Positions 1 through 15,000 of a DNA stretch of 64,000 nt are shown piece after piece. The notes beneath the pieces were generated by a model that worked only from the letters and a program-made list of their open reading frames with translations, made no database searches and was not told the origin of the DNA. The translations under genes were made by a program, and so were the position numbers. Source of the stretch: Macrostomum hystrix (taxonomy: Eukaryota; Platyhelminthes; Macrostomidae); NCBI GenBank assembly GCA_950097015.1, contig CATNEN010000038.1, forward strand, positions 23,697,001 through 23,761,000, given 5' to 3'. Numbering within the stretch: the first letter of the stretch is position 1; each line of letters opens with the position of its first letter.

Positions 1-3000
1 TGCCCGGACGGCTTCGACAATGATCTCTTCCGGGTCGCTAGGTTCCGGCAGCTCAGACCTGCCACCAGATGCAACCAATACGGTTCTGGCGCTGCGCACT
101 TTGGCCAACTTCGATTTTGAAGGTTAGCTTTAGTTTTTTGTTTCTGATATTGTTTTGGAAATATTCGGATCTCTGTTCCTTGTGGGATCATTTGTGATCC
201 CTTTTCTTATCGTGGATTATTGGTACCTCAGTTTTTATTGGGATCATTGTGATTCGTATGAATCAGGTTCGTCGTTAGAATCTCTGTTCTTTTTGGGATA
301 TTTAAGGTTCCCTGTTCCCTGTTCTAATTGGGATTAATTGGGATCCCTGTTCTAATTTGGCATCATTGAGATCCCTGTTCTAATTTGGGATCATTGAGAT
401 CCCTGTTCTAATTTGGCATCATTGAGATCCCTGTTCTAATTGGGATTAATTGGGATCCCTGTTCTAATTTGGGATCATTGAGATCCCTGTTCTAATTGGG
501 ATTAATTGGGATCCCTGTTCTAATTTGGGATTAATTGGGATCCCTGTTCTAATTTGGGATCATTGAGATCCCTGTTCTAATTTGGCATCATTGAGATCCC
601 TGTTCTAATTGGGATTAATTGGGATCCCTGTTCTAATTTGGGATCATTGAGATCCCTGTTCTAATTTGGGATCATTGAGATCCCTGTTCTAATTTGGGAT
701 CATTGAGATCCCTGTTCTAATTTGGCATCATTGAGATCCCTGTTCTAATTGGGATTAATTGGATCCCTGTTCTAATTGGGATTAATTGGGATCCCTGTTC
801 TAATTTGGGATCATTGAGATCCCTGTTCTAATTTGGGATCAATTGGGATCCCTGTTCTAATTTGGGATCATTGAGATCCCTGTTCTTTTTTGGGATCATT
901 GAGATCCCTGTTCTAATTGGGATTAATTGGGATCCCTGTTCTAATTTGGGATCATTGAGATCCCTGTTCTAATTTGGGATCAATTGGGATCCCTGTTCTA
1001 ATTTGGGATCATTGAGATCCCTGTTCTTTTTTGGGATCATTGAGATCCCTGTTCTAATTTGGGATCATTGGGATCCCTGTTCTAATTTGGGATCATTGAG
1101 ATCCCTGTTCTAATTGGGATTAATTGGGATCCCTGTTCTAATTGGGATTAATTGGGATCCCTGTTCTAATTTAGGATCATTTAGATCCCTGTTCTAATTT
1201 GGCATCATTGAGATCCCTGTTCTAATTGGGATTAATTGGGATCCCTGTTCTAATTTGGGATCATTGAGATCCCTGTTCTAATTTGGGATCATTGAGATCC
1301 CTGTTCTAATTTGGGATCATTGAGATCCCTGTTCTAATTGGGATTAATTGGGATCCCTGTTCTAATTTCAGGGATCATTGACATCCCTGTTCTAATTGGG
1401 ATTAATTGGATCCCTGTTCTAATTGGGATTAATTGGATCCCTGTTCTAATTGGGATTAATTGGATCCCTGTTCTAATTGGGATTAATTGGGATCCCCGTT
1501 CTAATTTCAGGGATCATTGAGATCCCTGTTCTAATTGGGATTAATTGGATCCCTGTTCTAATTGAGATTAATTGGATCCCTGTTCTAATTGGGATTAATT
1601 GGGATCCCCGTTCTAATTGTGATCACATGCTATCGTTAGAGAAGAAAGCTAGACTGGCTCGTTGTATTATCTATCGCAAAGAGAAGTCGGCTGAAAACTA
1701 CAGCTAGGGAACTTAAAGAATTAGTAATGATTACAGAGAGAATGAGATGCCCTCTCAAGCAACGTTATGCCGAGCATCTGCTTTTAGGATCAAGCTAGTT
1801 TGCTCACACACACGGAGTAAACATAGAAAAAGGGATTACAAGACTTGTCCATTGCTGATCGTTCTTTGTAATTTATGTCTCGCATAAGCTCATAGCCCTA
1901 GCAGGTATATGATTTTCTGAGCACGAAATTTTACAACAACTTCATTCCTAACGGCGACTTGTGCATTTGTATTCTTAGTTCTTATATTGTCAAATTTGTA
2001 AGACAATATTGTCTTAAGATATGAGAGCCTGCAATCATAGGATATGAGAGCCTGCAATCAGAGGATATGAGAGCCTGCAATGTTAAGATATGAGAGCCTG
2101 CAATCAGAGGATATGAGAGCCTGCAATGTTAAGATATGAGAGTCTGCAATCAGAGGATATGAGAGTCTGCAATCAGAGGATATGAGAGCCTGCCATCAGA
2201 GGATATGAGAGCCTGCATTCAGAGGATATGAGAACCTGCAATCAGAGGATATGAGAACCTGCAATCTTAAGATATGAGAGCCTGCAATCAGAGGATATGA
2301 GAGCCTGCAATGTTAAGATATGAGAGCCTGCAATCAGAGGATATGAGAGCCTGCAATGTTAAGATATGAGAGTCTGCAATCAGAGGATATGAGAGTCTGC
2401 AATCAGAGGATATGAGAGCCTGCCATCAGAGGATATGAGAGCCTGCATTCAGAGGATATGAGAACCTGCAATCAGAGGATATGAGAACCTGCAATCTTAA
2501 GATATGAGAGCCTGCAATCAGAGGATATGGAAACCTGCAATCAGAGGATATAAGAGCCTGCAATATTAGGATATGGAAATCTTCAATATGAGGATCTGGG
2601 ATAATGTGATCTGAGATCTGGGGAATGCAGCGACTCATAACTCACAGCTCATTCGTTCAGATGTAAACCGAATCCTAGCACCATTTCTTTGTACTTTTAA
2701 TTTTTATCCATATTTAACCTAACTGTCTTAAAAATGTCACGCAGGTCACTCGCTCATCCAGTTCATCAAGCACATCAGCAATGACAATTTTCTAGCCAAC
2801 GAGAATAAAGAGATTCGATTGGAGGCCGTCAAGACCTGTTCGCAATTGTTGACGCCATTGGTGAAGGCTGTAAGTTATCTACTGTAGCCTTATATCAAAT
2901 ATCAAATACTCTATTTACGTTTCTTTTTAGAACTTTTAGAACTGAGGATCTGGAAAGCAGCAGATAGATCCCTAAAAGTCCACTTTCGTTTTGTCTCCTC

Positions 3001-6000
3001 TTACCTGGCACTCAAGATAATCCTCATGGCATTGTAAACAAGTATTCCTAATCACTAGATTTCATAGCGCATCTAACAGCTTACAGCTCGTAGATATCCA
3101 TTTTTTCTAATTCCAATCAGCATTTTAAAAACCTTTCTTTTTGTTTAATTACTACTCTTTCCGTCTAGATAATTAACTACCGTCAGTTTTTCTGTCGAGG
3201 CTATGACACAGGCTTTGTCGCAGGCTAATTTCACATAATCAGTCAGGGTCCCGGGAATGAGTTTTGGAACATTTTATGTTGTTCGTTTGTTGTAAAAATG
3301 TTCGCAAAAATCGATCTGCTGCTTTCCAGATCCTCAGAATGCTGTAATCTCATGCTGTAATGCTGTAATGTTGTAATCCTCAGATTCTATTCCATATTCC
3401 ATTCCATATCCTCAGATTGCAGCATTCCATATCCTCAGATTGCAGCATTACATATCCTCAGATTACAGCATTCCATATCCTCAAATTACAGCATTCCATA
3501 TCCTCAGATTACAGCATTCCATATCCTCAGATTACAGCATTCCATATCCTCAGATTGCAGCATTCCATATCCTCAGATTGCAGCATTCCATATCCTGAGA
3601 TTACAGCATTCCATATCCTCAGATTACAGAATTTCATATCTACAGATTACAGCTATCCAGATCCCCAGATTGCAGCTTCCCAGATCCCCAGATTGCAGCT
3701 TCCCAGATCCCCAGATTGCAGCTTCCCAGATCCCCAGGTTGCAGCTTCCCAGATCCCCAGATTGCAGCTTCCCAGATCCCCAGGTTGCAGCTTCCAAGAT
3801 CCCTAGATTTCAGCTTCCAAGATCCCTAGATTGCAGCTTCCAAGATCCCTAGATTGCAGCTTCCTAGATCCCCAGGTTGCAGCTTCCCAGATCCCTAAAT
3901 AGCAGCTTCCAAGATCCCTAGATTGCAGCTTCCTAGATCCCCAGGTTGCAGCTTTCCAGATCCCTAGATAGCAGCTTCCAAGATCCCTAGATAGCAGCTT
4001 CCCAGATCCCTAGATTGCAGATTCCCAGTTCCCTAGATATCATCTTCCCAGATCCCCAGATAGCAGCTTCCCAGATCCCTAGATATCAGCTTCCCAGATC
4101 CCCAGATAGCAGCTTCCCAGATCCACAGATAGCAGCTTCCTAGATCCCTAGATATCAGCTTCCCAGATCCACAGATAGCAGCTTCTCAGATCCCTAGATA
4201 TCAGCTTCCCAGATCCACAGATAACAGCTTCTCAGATCCCTAGATATCAGCTTCCCAGATCCCCAGATAGCAGCTTCCCAGATCCCTAGATATCAGCTTC
4301 CCAGATCCCCAGATAGCAGCTTCCCAGATACACAGATAGCAGCTTCCTAGATCCCTAGATATCAGCTTCCCAGATCCACAGATAGCGGCTTCTCAGATCC
4401 CTAGATATCAGCTTCCCAGATCCACAGATAGCAGCTTCTCAGATCCCTAGATATCAGCTTCCCAGATCCCCAGATAGCAGCTTCCCGGATCCCCAGATTG
4501 CAGCTTCTCAGATCTTCATCATCAAACTGCAGATACCCAGTTTCTTAGTGATCTGTTTGTTTTAGCTGTTTTTAGCTGCTCTGTTTTTAAAACAGGAAAA
4601 GAAAAAATCGGCAGCAGCAACAGCTGGTGTAGAAATCTGGGTGGGTGCGGTGGCGGCCCCCCTGTCGATGGACTCAACAGCTGTTCTCTCGTTGAGTCTA
4701 TTTTCATAAATTAAGCTTTCTATCCGCTTTCAATTATTTACAGTGCTCTTCTCCAGACGGCGCCTCTGAAAGCGGCGTTAATACAATCAGCAGCGTGCTA
4801 ACCAGACTACTGGAAGTAGGCATCACTGATTTTGAATCAGAGATTCGAAAAGCTGTCCTATTGTGTATGGACGATCGGTTCGATCTCTATTTGGGCCAGA
4901 TGGAGCATCTGCACACCCTGTTTGTTGCGCTGAACGATGAGAACTTCAAAATTCGAGTCTTGGCTCTGCGCACCATTGGTCGGCTTAGCGCCGTTAATCC
5001 GGCTTACAGTCAGCCTAATCTGCGCAGATTCTTACTCCAGTTATTGACCGACCTGGATCTGGCACTGCCTAACCGTCAGCGGGAACAATCGGCCGTGCTG
5101 CTGAGCCACCTACTCAACACTACTCCTAGGTAATTTCCTATTCCAAAGGTGTCCAAAAATCCCCAACCCAGCTGTCTGAAAATCTCCGTCCCAGTTCTCC
5201 AAAATCCCCATCCCAGCTGTCTAGAAAATCCCCATCCCCGGTGTCAAAAATCCCCATCCCCGGTGTCAAAAATCCCCATCACAGCTGTCTAAAAAATCCC
5301 CATCCCAGCTTTCTAAAAAATCCCATCCTCGGTGTCAAAAATCCCCATTCTAGCTGTCTAAAATCGCCATCCCAACTGTTTAAAAATCTCAATCCACAGT
5401 GTCTAAAAATCCCATCCCAGCTCTCAAAAGTCCCCATCCCAGCTGTCTACAAAGTCTCCATCACAGCTGTCTAAAAATCTCCATCCAAGCTGTCTAAAAA
5501 TCCATCCCCGTTGTCTGAGAAATTTTCAACTCAGGTGTCGAAAAACCCCAGCCTTGGCGTAGATAAGTCCGCAATTGAGTATTAAGTGTTAACAAGTCTC
5601 CATTTCATGTGTCTAAAAATGCCTAATCTCGATGTTCTAGTATCCTTTGTCCAGGGTATTAAATATGCCTTATCCTACTATGCGCTCCAAATCAATCACT
5701 TCAGATTCGTGCAGCCCTACGGCAAGTCGCTATTCGCTGCTCTTCTGCCTCGCCTAACCGGTCCCCAATTAGATAGCAGCAGTTCGCCATTGACCGTTGC
5801 CCTGCTGCAGTGCGTCGGCGAACTAGCCAGAATTTGTCCGGCGCCGCTGCGCGATCATCTAGACGCCATCTATCCGATGCTGCTTAGCCTACTGTCTGAT
5901 CAACAGTCGCCTGATAAACGCGAGAAAGCCATCTGGGCTCTAGGTCACGTGGTTAGCAGTTCCGGTTTCTTAGTTAGGCCTTACGAACGCTTTCCGGATC

Positions 6001-9000
6001 TTTTAAATACTCTGCTGACTATGATGCGAACTGAGCACTCTAAGGCCATTAGGCGACAGGTGAGTTGCTATATAGCATACTTACGCGTTCATTGTATGGT
6101 TTGAATGTAATCCAGTGGATAACATTTGTGAATTTGTGTATCTAGTCTATTCAATTGTGAATTACTTGTAAAGCTAGTCTATGTTTTCCTGTGAGTTCAT
6201 TGTGAAGTTAAATTGCATTGGATTGCTAGACTATCCTTGTGAGGTCATTGTAAAGTAAAAACCCAGTGGATTGCTAGACTATCATTGTGAGTTTATTTTG
6301 AAGTTAAAACCTAGTAAGTTGCTAGACTATCCTTGTGAGTTTATTTTGAAGTTAAAATCCAGTGGATTGCTAGACTATCCTTGTGAGGTCATTTTTAATT
6401 AGAAATCCAATGGATTGCTAGACTATCCTTGTGAGGTCATTGTGAAGTAAAAACCCAGTGGATTGCTAGATTATCATTGTGAGTTCATTTTGAAGGTAAA
6501 ACCAATGGATTGCTAGACTATTCTTGTGAGGTCATTTTGAATTAAAAATCCTATGGATTGCTAGACTATCCTGGTGAGGTCATTTTGAGTTAGAATTCTA
6601 ATGGATTGCTAGACTATCCTTGTGAGGTCGTTGTAGAAGTTAATATTTTCGAAAATGAGGTTTTTTACTACTTAATAAAAATGTAGTGTTATAAAGTAAT
6701 TCGCATTCCGCGACAATCAAAAGGTGCTTCGCGTTGTCGGCTGCATCGGCGCTCTGGATCCGTTCACATTGAAAATCTATTTAAACGAAGTGGACGCTGT
6801 TGGCGACACCCAGTACATCTTGTCGTTGCACGAAGTTGAAGAACGCTCCGAAGTTGACCTGACCCAGAATGAACTGCTAGTGTCTGTTAATTGGGCCAGT
6901 TTCAATGAATTCTACGCCGCCTGCGCGTTCTCCGTTCTGATGGGCCTGCTGAGAGATCCCGGCAATCAGAATTCTTCGCTGACTAATAACATTGTAGCGG
7001 CCATTATGTTTATGTTCTCCGCCCTGCAATCACAGGCTACTAAGTATCTGAATCAGGTGAGTTATTTGACAACACTAGCTGTGAATTGCTTCCAGTTCCC
7101 AAAGCTATGGATTATAGTTGATGGTTGGGTCGTCTCCCCAGTCCACGGACTAAACAGCCGTTAGCCGCGCAATTTAGCTGCATCTGGCGCAGTTGGGGCA
7201 GGTGTAACCAATAAGTTCTCAGGACCTCAGGGTTCCAGGATCTGACCCGAATTTGTTTCAGGACCCGAGGTTTCAATAACTTGCGTTTTTGGACCCGAGT
7301 TTTCAGGACCTGAGGTTTCAGGACCTGAGGTTTCAGGACCTGATGTTTCAGGGCCAGGGATTTCAGGTACTGAGGTTTCAGGGCCTGAGGTTTCAGGAAT
7401 TGAGGTTTCAGGACCTGAGGTTTCAGGACCTGAGGTTTCGGGACCTGAGGTTTCAGTACCTGTGGTTTCAGGACCTGAGGTTTCAGTACCTAAGGTTTCA
7501 GGGCCTGGGATTTCAGAATCAAAATTTTTAAGGCCTGACGCTTCCGCATCTGAAGTATCTGTTTTGAAAAGTTTTAATCTTTAAAAAGTTTTAAAGATTC
7601 AAATCTGTTGTTTTGCCTAGAAATCGGAAGAAGCAATAGAGATTAAAACTGGCACAAATGCACAGCCTTTGACACAGCCGCAGCTTTTAGCTACACAATG
7701 CTATCCAGTCTGTTGACTAAAAAGGCTGCAATACCAAACTGCCCAATGAGAACATTTGTTTCTAACGATTTCAAACCTCTAACATAAGACCTTCCATTCT
7801 AATAGCCCCTATTCTTAATATTGCTAATCTAATTTCTGTTCAAGAGAAACTCGATAGTGAAGAAATTGGCTGCTAGTGTAAGTTGATTGAACTATATCAA
7901 CACATCCTAGATTGGTTACTTAGGCTAAGCAACTCATTATAGGCTTTTAAATTAGTTTACCTATATAATTGTTATTAAAAGAGCTACAATATTTTTACAC
8001 GTACTTTAAAAGAAGAAATTACGAGCCTCGTACTTTGCACGCAATTTCTTTTTGTGCTTGGTGCTTACGGTGTAAATACTTCAATATATCTCTCGCTGAA
8101 AAAAACAACTAGTTTTTTCACTTGCTTACTATAGGTAGCAAAATACGCATTTTACCCACGTCTGTTTATGTGAATCAGGTGGTGCCACTCTACCTGGACG
8201 TTGTCGGACAGAAGTCTCTGTCATCAGACATCAGGCGCTATATGATTAGCCAGCTAGCCGAAATGGTTAATATTGTCAAGCTGCACATTAAACCGTTTAT
8301 GCCGCAAATTGTACGCCTAATGCACGATTTCTGGAGCGAAGAGGATAGCGAAATTCTTATCTCGCTAATTGAGCTGCTGGTTAGCTGCTTGTACGCCTGC
8401 GGCACCTGCTTTCGCGAATACCTGCCCGTGTTGTTGCCGGACATACTCAATGTGCTCAATAACGACTCGTGCGAGGATAAGCGATTGACCACGCAGGTAT
8501 GTGAAGAATAATAGTGTGATGTAAATAAAAGTACATGGTTTTAGAAAACATACTCATTCGTCATATTTCTTTAGAGTTAGCCTTACAGTTCCTCAGATTG
8601 AGTTTTTCCGCATATCCTTATAATTAACTTCAACGATATATTTATTATATTAGATCTCACAACCACGGGTCCTTATCCTCAGATCAGAACAATCTCAGAT
8701 TAATTCTACTGGTATCTTCCCCGATCCTCAAATAACTGCCTTCCCGATCCTCAAATAGCAGCTTCCAAGATCCTAAAATGACATCTTCTCAGATCCTGAA
8801 GTTGCATCTTCCCAGATCCCTTGTTTGTAGCTTCCCAGATCCTCAAGTTGTAGCTTCCCAGATCCTCAAGTTGTAGCTTCCCAGATCCTCAAGTTGCAGC
8901 TTCCCAGATCCTCAAGTTGCAGCTTCCCAGATCCTCAAGTTGCAGCTTCCCAGATCCTCAAGTTGCAGCTTCCCAGATCTTCAAGTTGCAGCTTCCCAGA

Positions 9001-12000
9001 TCCTCAAGTTGCAGCTTCCCAGATCCTCAAGTTGTAGCTTCCCAGATCCTCAAGTTGCAGCTTCCCAGATCTTCAAGTTGCAGCTTCCCAGATCCTCAAG
9101 TTGCAGCTTCCCAGATCTTCAAGTTGCAGCTTCCCAGATCCTCAAGTTGTAGCTTCCCAGATCCTCAAGTTCAAGCTTCCCAGATCCTCAAGTTGTAGCT
9201 TCCCAGATCCTCAAGTTGCAGCTTCCCAGATCCTCAAGTTGTAGCTTCCCAGATCCTCAAGTTGCAGCTTCCCAGATCCTCAAGTTGCAGCTTCCCAGAT
9301 CCTCAAGTTGTAGCTTCCCAGATCCTCAAGTTGCAGCTTCCCAGATCCTCAAGTTGCAGCTTCCCATATTCTCAAGTTGCAGCTTCCCAGATCCCTTGTT
9401 TGTAGCTTCCCATATTCTCAAGTTGCAGCTTCCCAGATCCTCAAGTTGTAGCTTCCCAGATCCTCAAGTTGCAGCTTCCCAGATCTTCAAGTTGCAGCTT
9501 CCCAGATCCTCAAGTTGTAGCTTCCCAGATCCTCAAGTTGCAGCTTCCCAGATCCTCAAGTTGCAGCTTCCCAGATCTTCAAGTTGCAGCTTCCCGATCT
9601 TCAAGTTGCAGCTTCCCAGATCCTCAAGTTGTAGCTTCCCAGATCCCTTGTTTGTAGCTTCCCAGATCCTCAAGTTGCAGCTTCCCAGATCCCTTGTTTG
9701 TAGCTTCCCAGATCCTCAAGTTGCAGCTTCTCAGATCCTCAAGTTGCAGCTTCCCAGATCTTCAAGTTGCAGCTTCCCAGATCCTCAAGTTGCAGCTTCT
9801 CAGATCCTCAAGTTGCAGCTTCCCAGATCCTCAAGTTGCAGCTTCCCAGATCTTCAAGTTGCAGCTTCCCAGATCCTCAAGTTGCAGCTTCTCAGATCCT
9901 CGGATGTAGCCTATTTACTAACTTGCAGGTTCTCGACGCTGTGCAACAGCTTGGCCCAAACGCAGAAGAATATCTTCACGTGTTGGTACCCGCCATTGTT
10001 AAGATAGTGGTCTCAGAACACACTCCAATGAGCATCAAGACCACCGCCGTTGAGACGCTGTCGATCTTGAATCACAACTTTGATCTTGGACCCTATGCTA
10101 GTCGCATTGTGCTGCCGACACTCAAGATGGTACAGAAGGTGGCAGTTCAACCAGCCAGCCCTGATCAGCGAGACCTGCTCACAGCCGTTATGGACCTATT
10201 CTCTTCAATGTTTCTACAGTTGGGCACCAAGTTTATGACATTTTATCCCATTGTAGATAGGGTTATTCGACGTTGCAAAATCCAGCAACATCAACGTTTC
10301 GACCTCATTGCTAATAAGGTAAATTAGTTGACATTCATTTCACACCTTTATATTTACATCTGATTTGTATCAATCTTACTTGTCACTTCTTATCTAAATT
10401 ATTAGTAATGACCCTTAAATTTAAACTCTCTCGCCTGATACCTTTGATATATAATGTATCAAGTCAGTAATTTAAATTAATTTTTATCTTTCGCCTGTCA
10501 CAATTTTTTTAACATTTATTATCTTATGGTAATAATGAGTTATTTACGGCACCTCATACACCATCTACTCATCGATAATATGATATCATAATTGTACCCA
10601 TAATAATAAAAATAGAATTAATTGCAGGAGGGCTGCGGGAAATGACACATCATTTGGTAACACTGGAACCGCAGCCAGCGAGAAGGCAGTTCTGCCCATT
10701 TCGCTGACTCCTGAGCTCACACTCACACATACTGTACGTTGGCCTGGCCCTCAAGTGCGTATTTTGCACGAAAAACAAAGTCTTTTTTCTGCGGCTGCGC
10801 CCCAAATGAATTTGCCTCGCCACGGAATTGAGCTCATGTACCTTGGATGCGAGAGGCAAATGCGTTAGACCGCTCTGCCACTCACCTCCCTCACAATAAT
10901 TTCACCCCCCACTGATAATTGCTGGCCAGGTGTCGAAGAACACAGTGCTGAGCGATTTCTTCGCCAGCGATCCGGCACTGATGCGGGTGACCGAGATTGG
11001 CGGCCGGCACGCCAGACGACGCGAGAAGCTCGGCCTTGGAGTTGGCGGCGGCAGCGGCGCCAGCGGCCAAGGCGGCGCAACCTCCGTTGGCGGCGGCGGC
11101 ACCGCTGCTGGCGGCGGCGGGGCGGTGTCGTCTTCAACGACCGGATCCGGCGCTGCCGTCGTCGTCGGCTCGGGCGCTCAGAATCAGAAGCTGCAACCGA
11201 TGGTGCTGCAACGCTCCTGGCAGATTGCTTCCGTGGTGTCTAAAGACGATTGGCATCAATGGTTGCGCAATCTAACAGAGACACTGATTCGAGAGAGCCC
11301 GTCTGTTAGCATCAGGGCCTGCAGATTGCTGGCACAGGCTAACCCGGCTATAGGTGAGTGTGTCCGAGCCTTTGCACTAGTCTTTGTCTTCTAGTACTGA
11401 CCTTTGTTTCTGAGTGATGAAACACTGTTACTGTAGAGCTTCAATCTGGAGGTTTCGAAAGCTATAGTCGAGGATATGGAATGCTGTAATCTGAGGATAT
11501 GGAATGCTGCAATCTGAGGATATGGAATGCTGCAATCTGATGATATGGAATGCTGCAATCTGAGGATATGGAATGCTGCAATCTGAGGATATGGAATGCT
11601 GTAATCTGAGGATATGGAATGCTGTAATCTGAGGATATGGAATGCTGCAATCTGAGGATATGGAATGCTGCAATCTGAGGATATGGAATGCTGTAATCTG
11701 AGGATATGGAATGCTGCAATCTGAGGATATGGAATGCTGCAATCTGAGGATATGGAATGCTGTAATCTGAGGATATGGAACGCTGCAATCTGAGGATATG
11801 GAATGCTGTAATCTGAGGATATGAAATGCTGTAATCTGAGGATATGGAATGCTGTAATATGAAGATATGGAATGCTGTAATCTGAGGATCTTGGAAGCTA
11901 CTATTTGAGGATCTGAGATCTGTACTCTTATGATCTTGAAATATGAAATTTGAGGATTTGGGAACTTACAATCTCTGGATCTTATGAAGCAGAGAAACTG

Positions 12001-15000
12001 AGGATCTTCGGAAACTAAAAACTGAGGATCTTCATAAACTAAAAACTGAAGATCCACGGAAACTAAAAACTGAGGATCTTCGGAAGCAAAAAACGGAGGA
12101 TATTTAGAAATTTTATTGTGTGGATCTTCTAAGAAGCTAAATCTTAAAAAATTGTAATTCATATTTTCGGTCAAATTTGGCAAAATCTTTAGTCAGTCTT
12201 CGCACGCATTCAACTGCAGGCAAGCAGCTATTCAATGCGGCCTTTGTCAGCTGCTGGAGCGAGTTGCCGGATAGTCTCCAAGACGAACTAATCCAAGTAT
12301 TGGAACAGGCTCTCAGCGCTTCCAAGGATGTGCCAGAAATTTCTCAGACAATTTTAAACCTATCCGAATTCATGGATCATCGCGACAGTTCGCCGCTACC
12401 TTTGAGCGTCAAACTCTTAGCCGATAAGGCCATCAAGACGCGAGTCTATGCCAAGGCCCTGTACTATAAGGAGACCGAGTTTAGAGACTGTGTTCAATCT
12501 AAATTCGATCCGTCCAATTATAGCGACATTCTGGAGAGCCTAATTAGCATTAATAATAAGCTGGGCATGGTGGAATCCGCTGAAGGTGTGCTGCAGAATG
12601 CGGCCTCCTATTTTAAGGAGGGCCTACGCAATCAGGAGTTCTGGTTTGAGAAGCTGCAAGACTGGTCTAAAGCACTCATGTTGTACGAGAGAAATATTGA
12701 CCAGCATCCGAATAATGCTAAGCTGGTAGGTACTTCAATTCTTTAATTAAGCTTTAAACATGCCTTAAAATGGGTTATTGTAGGTCAATGTCAATTTCGA
12801 GATAATGTCGGGTCGCGTAGGTCAATTTGGGTCAATTTAGATCAATATTGGTCCGTGTAGGTCAATATGGGTCATGAAGGTCTATTTAGATCAACATTTG
12901 TCAATTTAGGTCAATATTGTTCCGTGTAAGTCAATTTAGGTCAATATGGGTCCGTGTAGGTCAATATGGGTCATGAAGGTCAATTTGGGTCAATTTAGAT
13001 CAACATTTGTCAATTTAGGTCAATATGGGTCCGTGTAGGTCAATTTGGGTCAATTTAGATCAACATTTGTCAATTTAGGTCAATATGGGTCCGTGTAGGT
13101 CAATTTAGGTCAATATGGGTCATGAAGGTCAATTTAGGTCAATATGGGTCCGTGTAGGTCAATTTAGGTCAATATGCGTTAATTTGGGTCAATGTGGGTT
13201 TACGTAGTTCTATGTGAGTCAGTGTAGGTCAATATGGGTCAGTTTGGGTTAATGTAGGTCAATGTGGGTCAGTTTGGGTTAATGTAGGTCTATGTGGGTC
13301 AAAATAAGTCAAAATAGATCAATATTGGTCAAGGTATGACAGCGTAATTCGATGTAGGACAATGTAGAAAGAACTTTTGTTATCAGCATGTAATTTAGCC
13401 GTAATTGTATGAGTCATGACAACATAAGCTGAATTTGGTCAACAAGCAAAGATGCATCGCTAATGAATTCAGGTCGTAGGCCGTCTTCGCTGCCTAGAAG
13501 CTCTTGGCGAATGGACCGATCTAGAAGCTATCGCCACAGAGAAATGGGCCTTCCTATGCGATCACACGGATCAAGAGCGCGACAAAGTGGCCGCAATGGC
13601 TATCAACGCCTGCTGGTCCAACAGATCCTGGGAGAAATTGTGCAGCTTTCTAAAATTTCTGCCCAAAGATTCTTACGACGCGAATTTTTTCAACGCAGTC
13701 TACGCCATTCATTTGGGCTCGTTTGAGGAGGCTCGCTGCTTTCTAGATCGTAGTCGGGACATTCTAGACGCCGATATTGCTAACGCGGCTAGCGACAGCT
13801 ATATGCGATCCTATAGCATCTGCGTATCGGCGCAGACCCTAACTGAGCTGGAGGAGGTCATGGAGTACAGACTGGAAGTGGATCGCAGGCCTCTCATTCG
13901 CGAATGCTGGTCTAAGAGATTGGAGAGCTGCGAGAAACAGGTTGAAGACTGGTGGCGATTGTTGCAGGTAAGTTTATTCTTTTACACAGCTTTGGATCGC
14001 TAATCTTTGTTAGGTCTTTGTACATAATTTTTTTCTCCTGGTCTTTGTTTAACTCCGATATTCCTTTTTGAGGTCTTTGTTCGACTCCGATTTTGCTCTT
14101 GAGGTCTTAGTTTCACTCAGAGTCACTCAGAGTTTTCTTTTTGGGGTCTTTGTTCGACTCAGATTTTGCTCTTGAGGTCTTTGTTCGACTCAGATTTTTC
14201 TACCTTCTTCTTGGCGAGGTGTTTTGTTTTACTCCGATTTCTCTTCGTGCAGCCTATTTTTCAAGTCAGTGCTTTCTTTAGGAGGTCTTTATTAAACTCT
14301 TAATTCGTTTTCATGAGGTCTTTGTTTAACGAGGAGTTCCTTTTCGTGAAGCTTCATTAATCTAGTAATACATCTTAATTATATTGTTGCGCAATCCCAA
14401 TAGCTCTTTTCTGAAGTCTATTTTTAAACTATATTTTATCTTCAGGTCTATTGTTTAGTAAAAATCTTTATACTTTCGTGAGGTCTTTGTTTGTTCAGAA
14501 GTATCCGCACATTCACATTCACACATTTCAATGTAAATATAATTTCTTCAGGTTCGCTCCCTAGTGCTCAGCCCTGTTGAGCAGATGCACGACTGTCTGA
14601 AATTTGCCAGCCTCTGTCGCAAGAACAATCGTACCAGTTTCTCTTTGCGCGTCATCGCCAGCCTGATGGGCTTCAATCCTGCTGTGGTGGTGCCCAGCCC
14701 GGCCGACCAGTGCAAGAGGCCAGAGGTTTGTTGCTTGAGTTGCCAATTTTTTTGCCTCTTTAGTGCAATTAAAAAAAACTTTGAACTCAACCAACTCCCG
14801 CTAAAATTAAAGAAGCCAACGATGTGTAATCAGTTTACTGCACATGCCAATAATTCTATTAATTGTAAGCACTTCTCAGTTGAAATAATGTAATGTTCTT
14901 AAAAGGGCCGTTTTATTGTCTTAAGTTTTGGTTTAAATTTAATAACAAAAGTACTTCATGGAAAAAAAGTTTTTTATCCAATCTAGTGACGTTTATTAGT

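Noticed and set aside
8917-10007. Long open frames over the 8690-9910 array as a repeat protein
   Set aside because: They are translations of 23-bp units lacking stops, read in several frames, and end in the real TOR exon 7 in one case only by chance extension.
10997-11275. Alternative Ala/Pro-rich frames over TOR exon 8
   Set aside because: GC-rich shadows of the Gly-rich TOR frame, which joins both neighbouring exons in phase.
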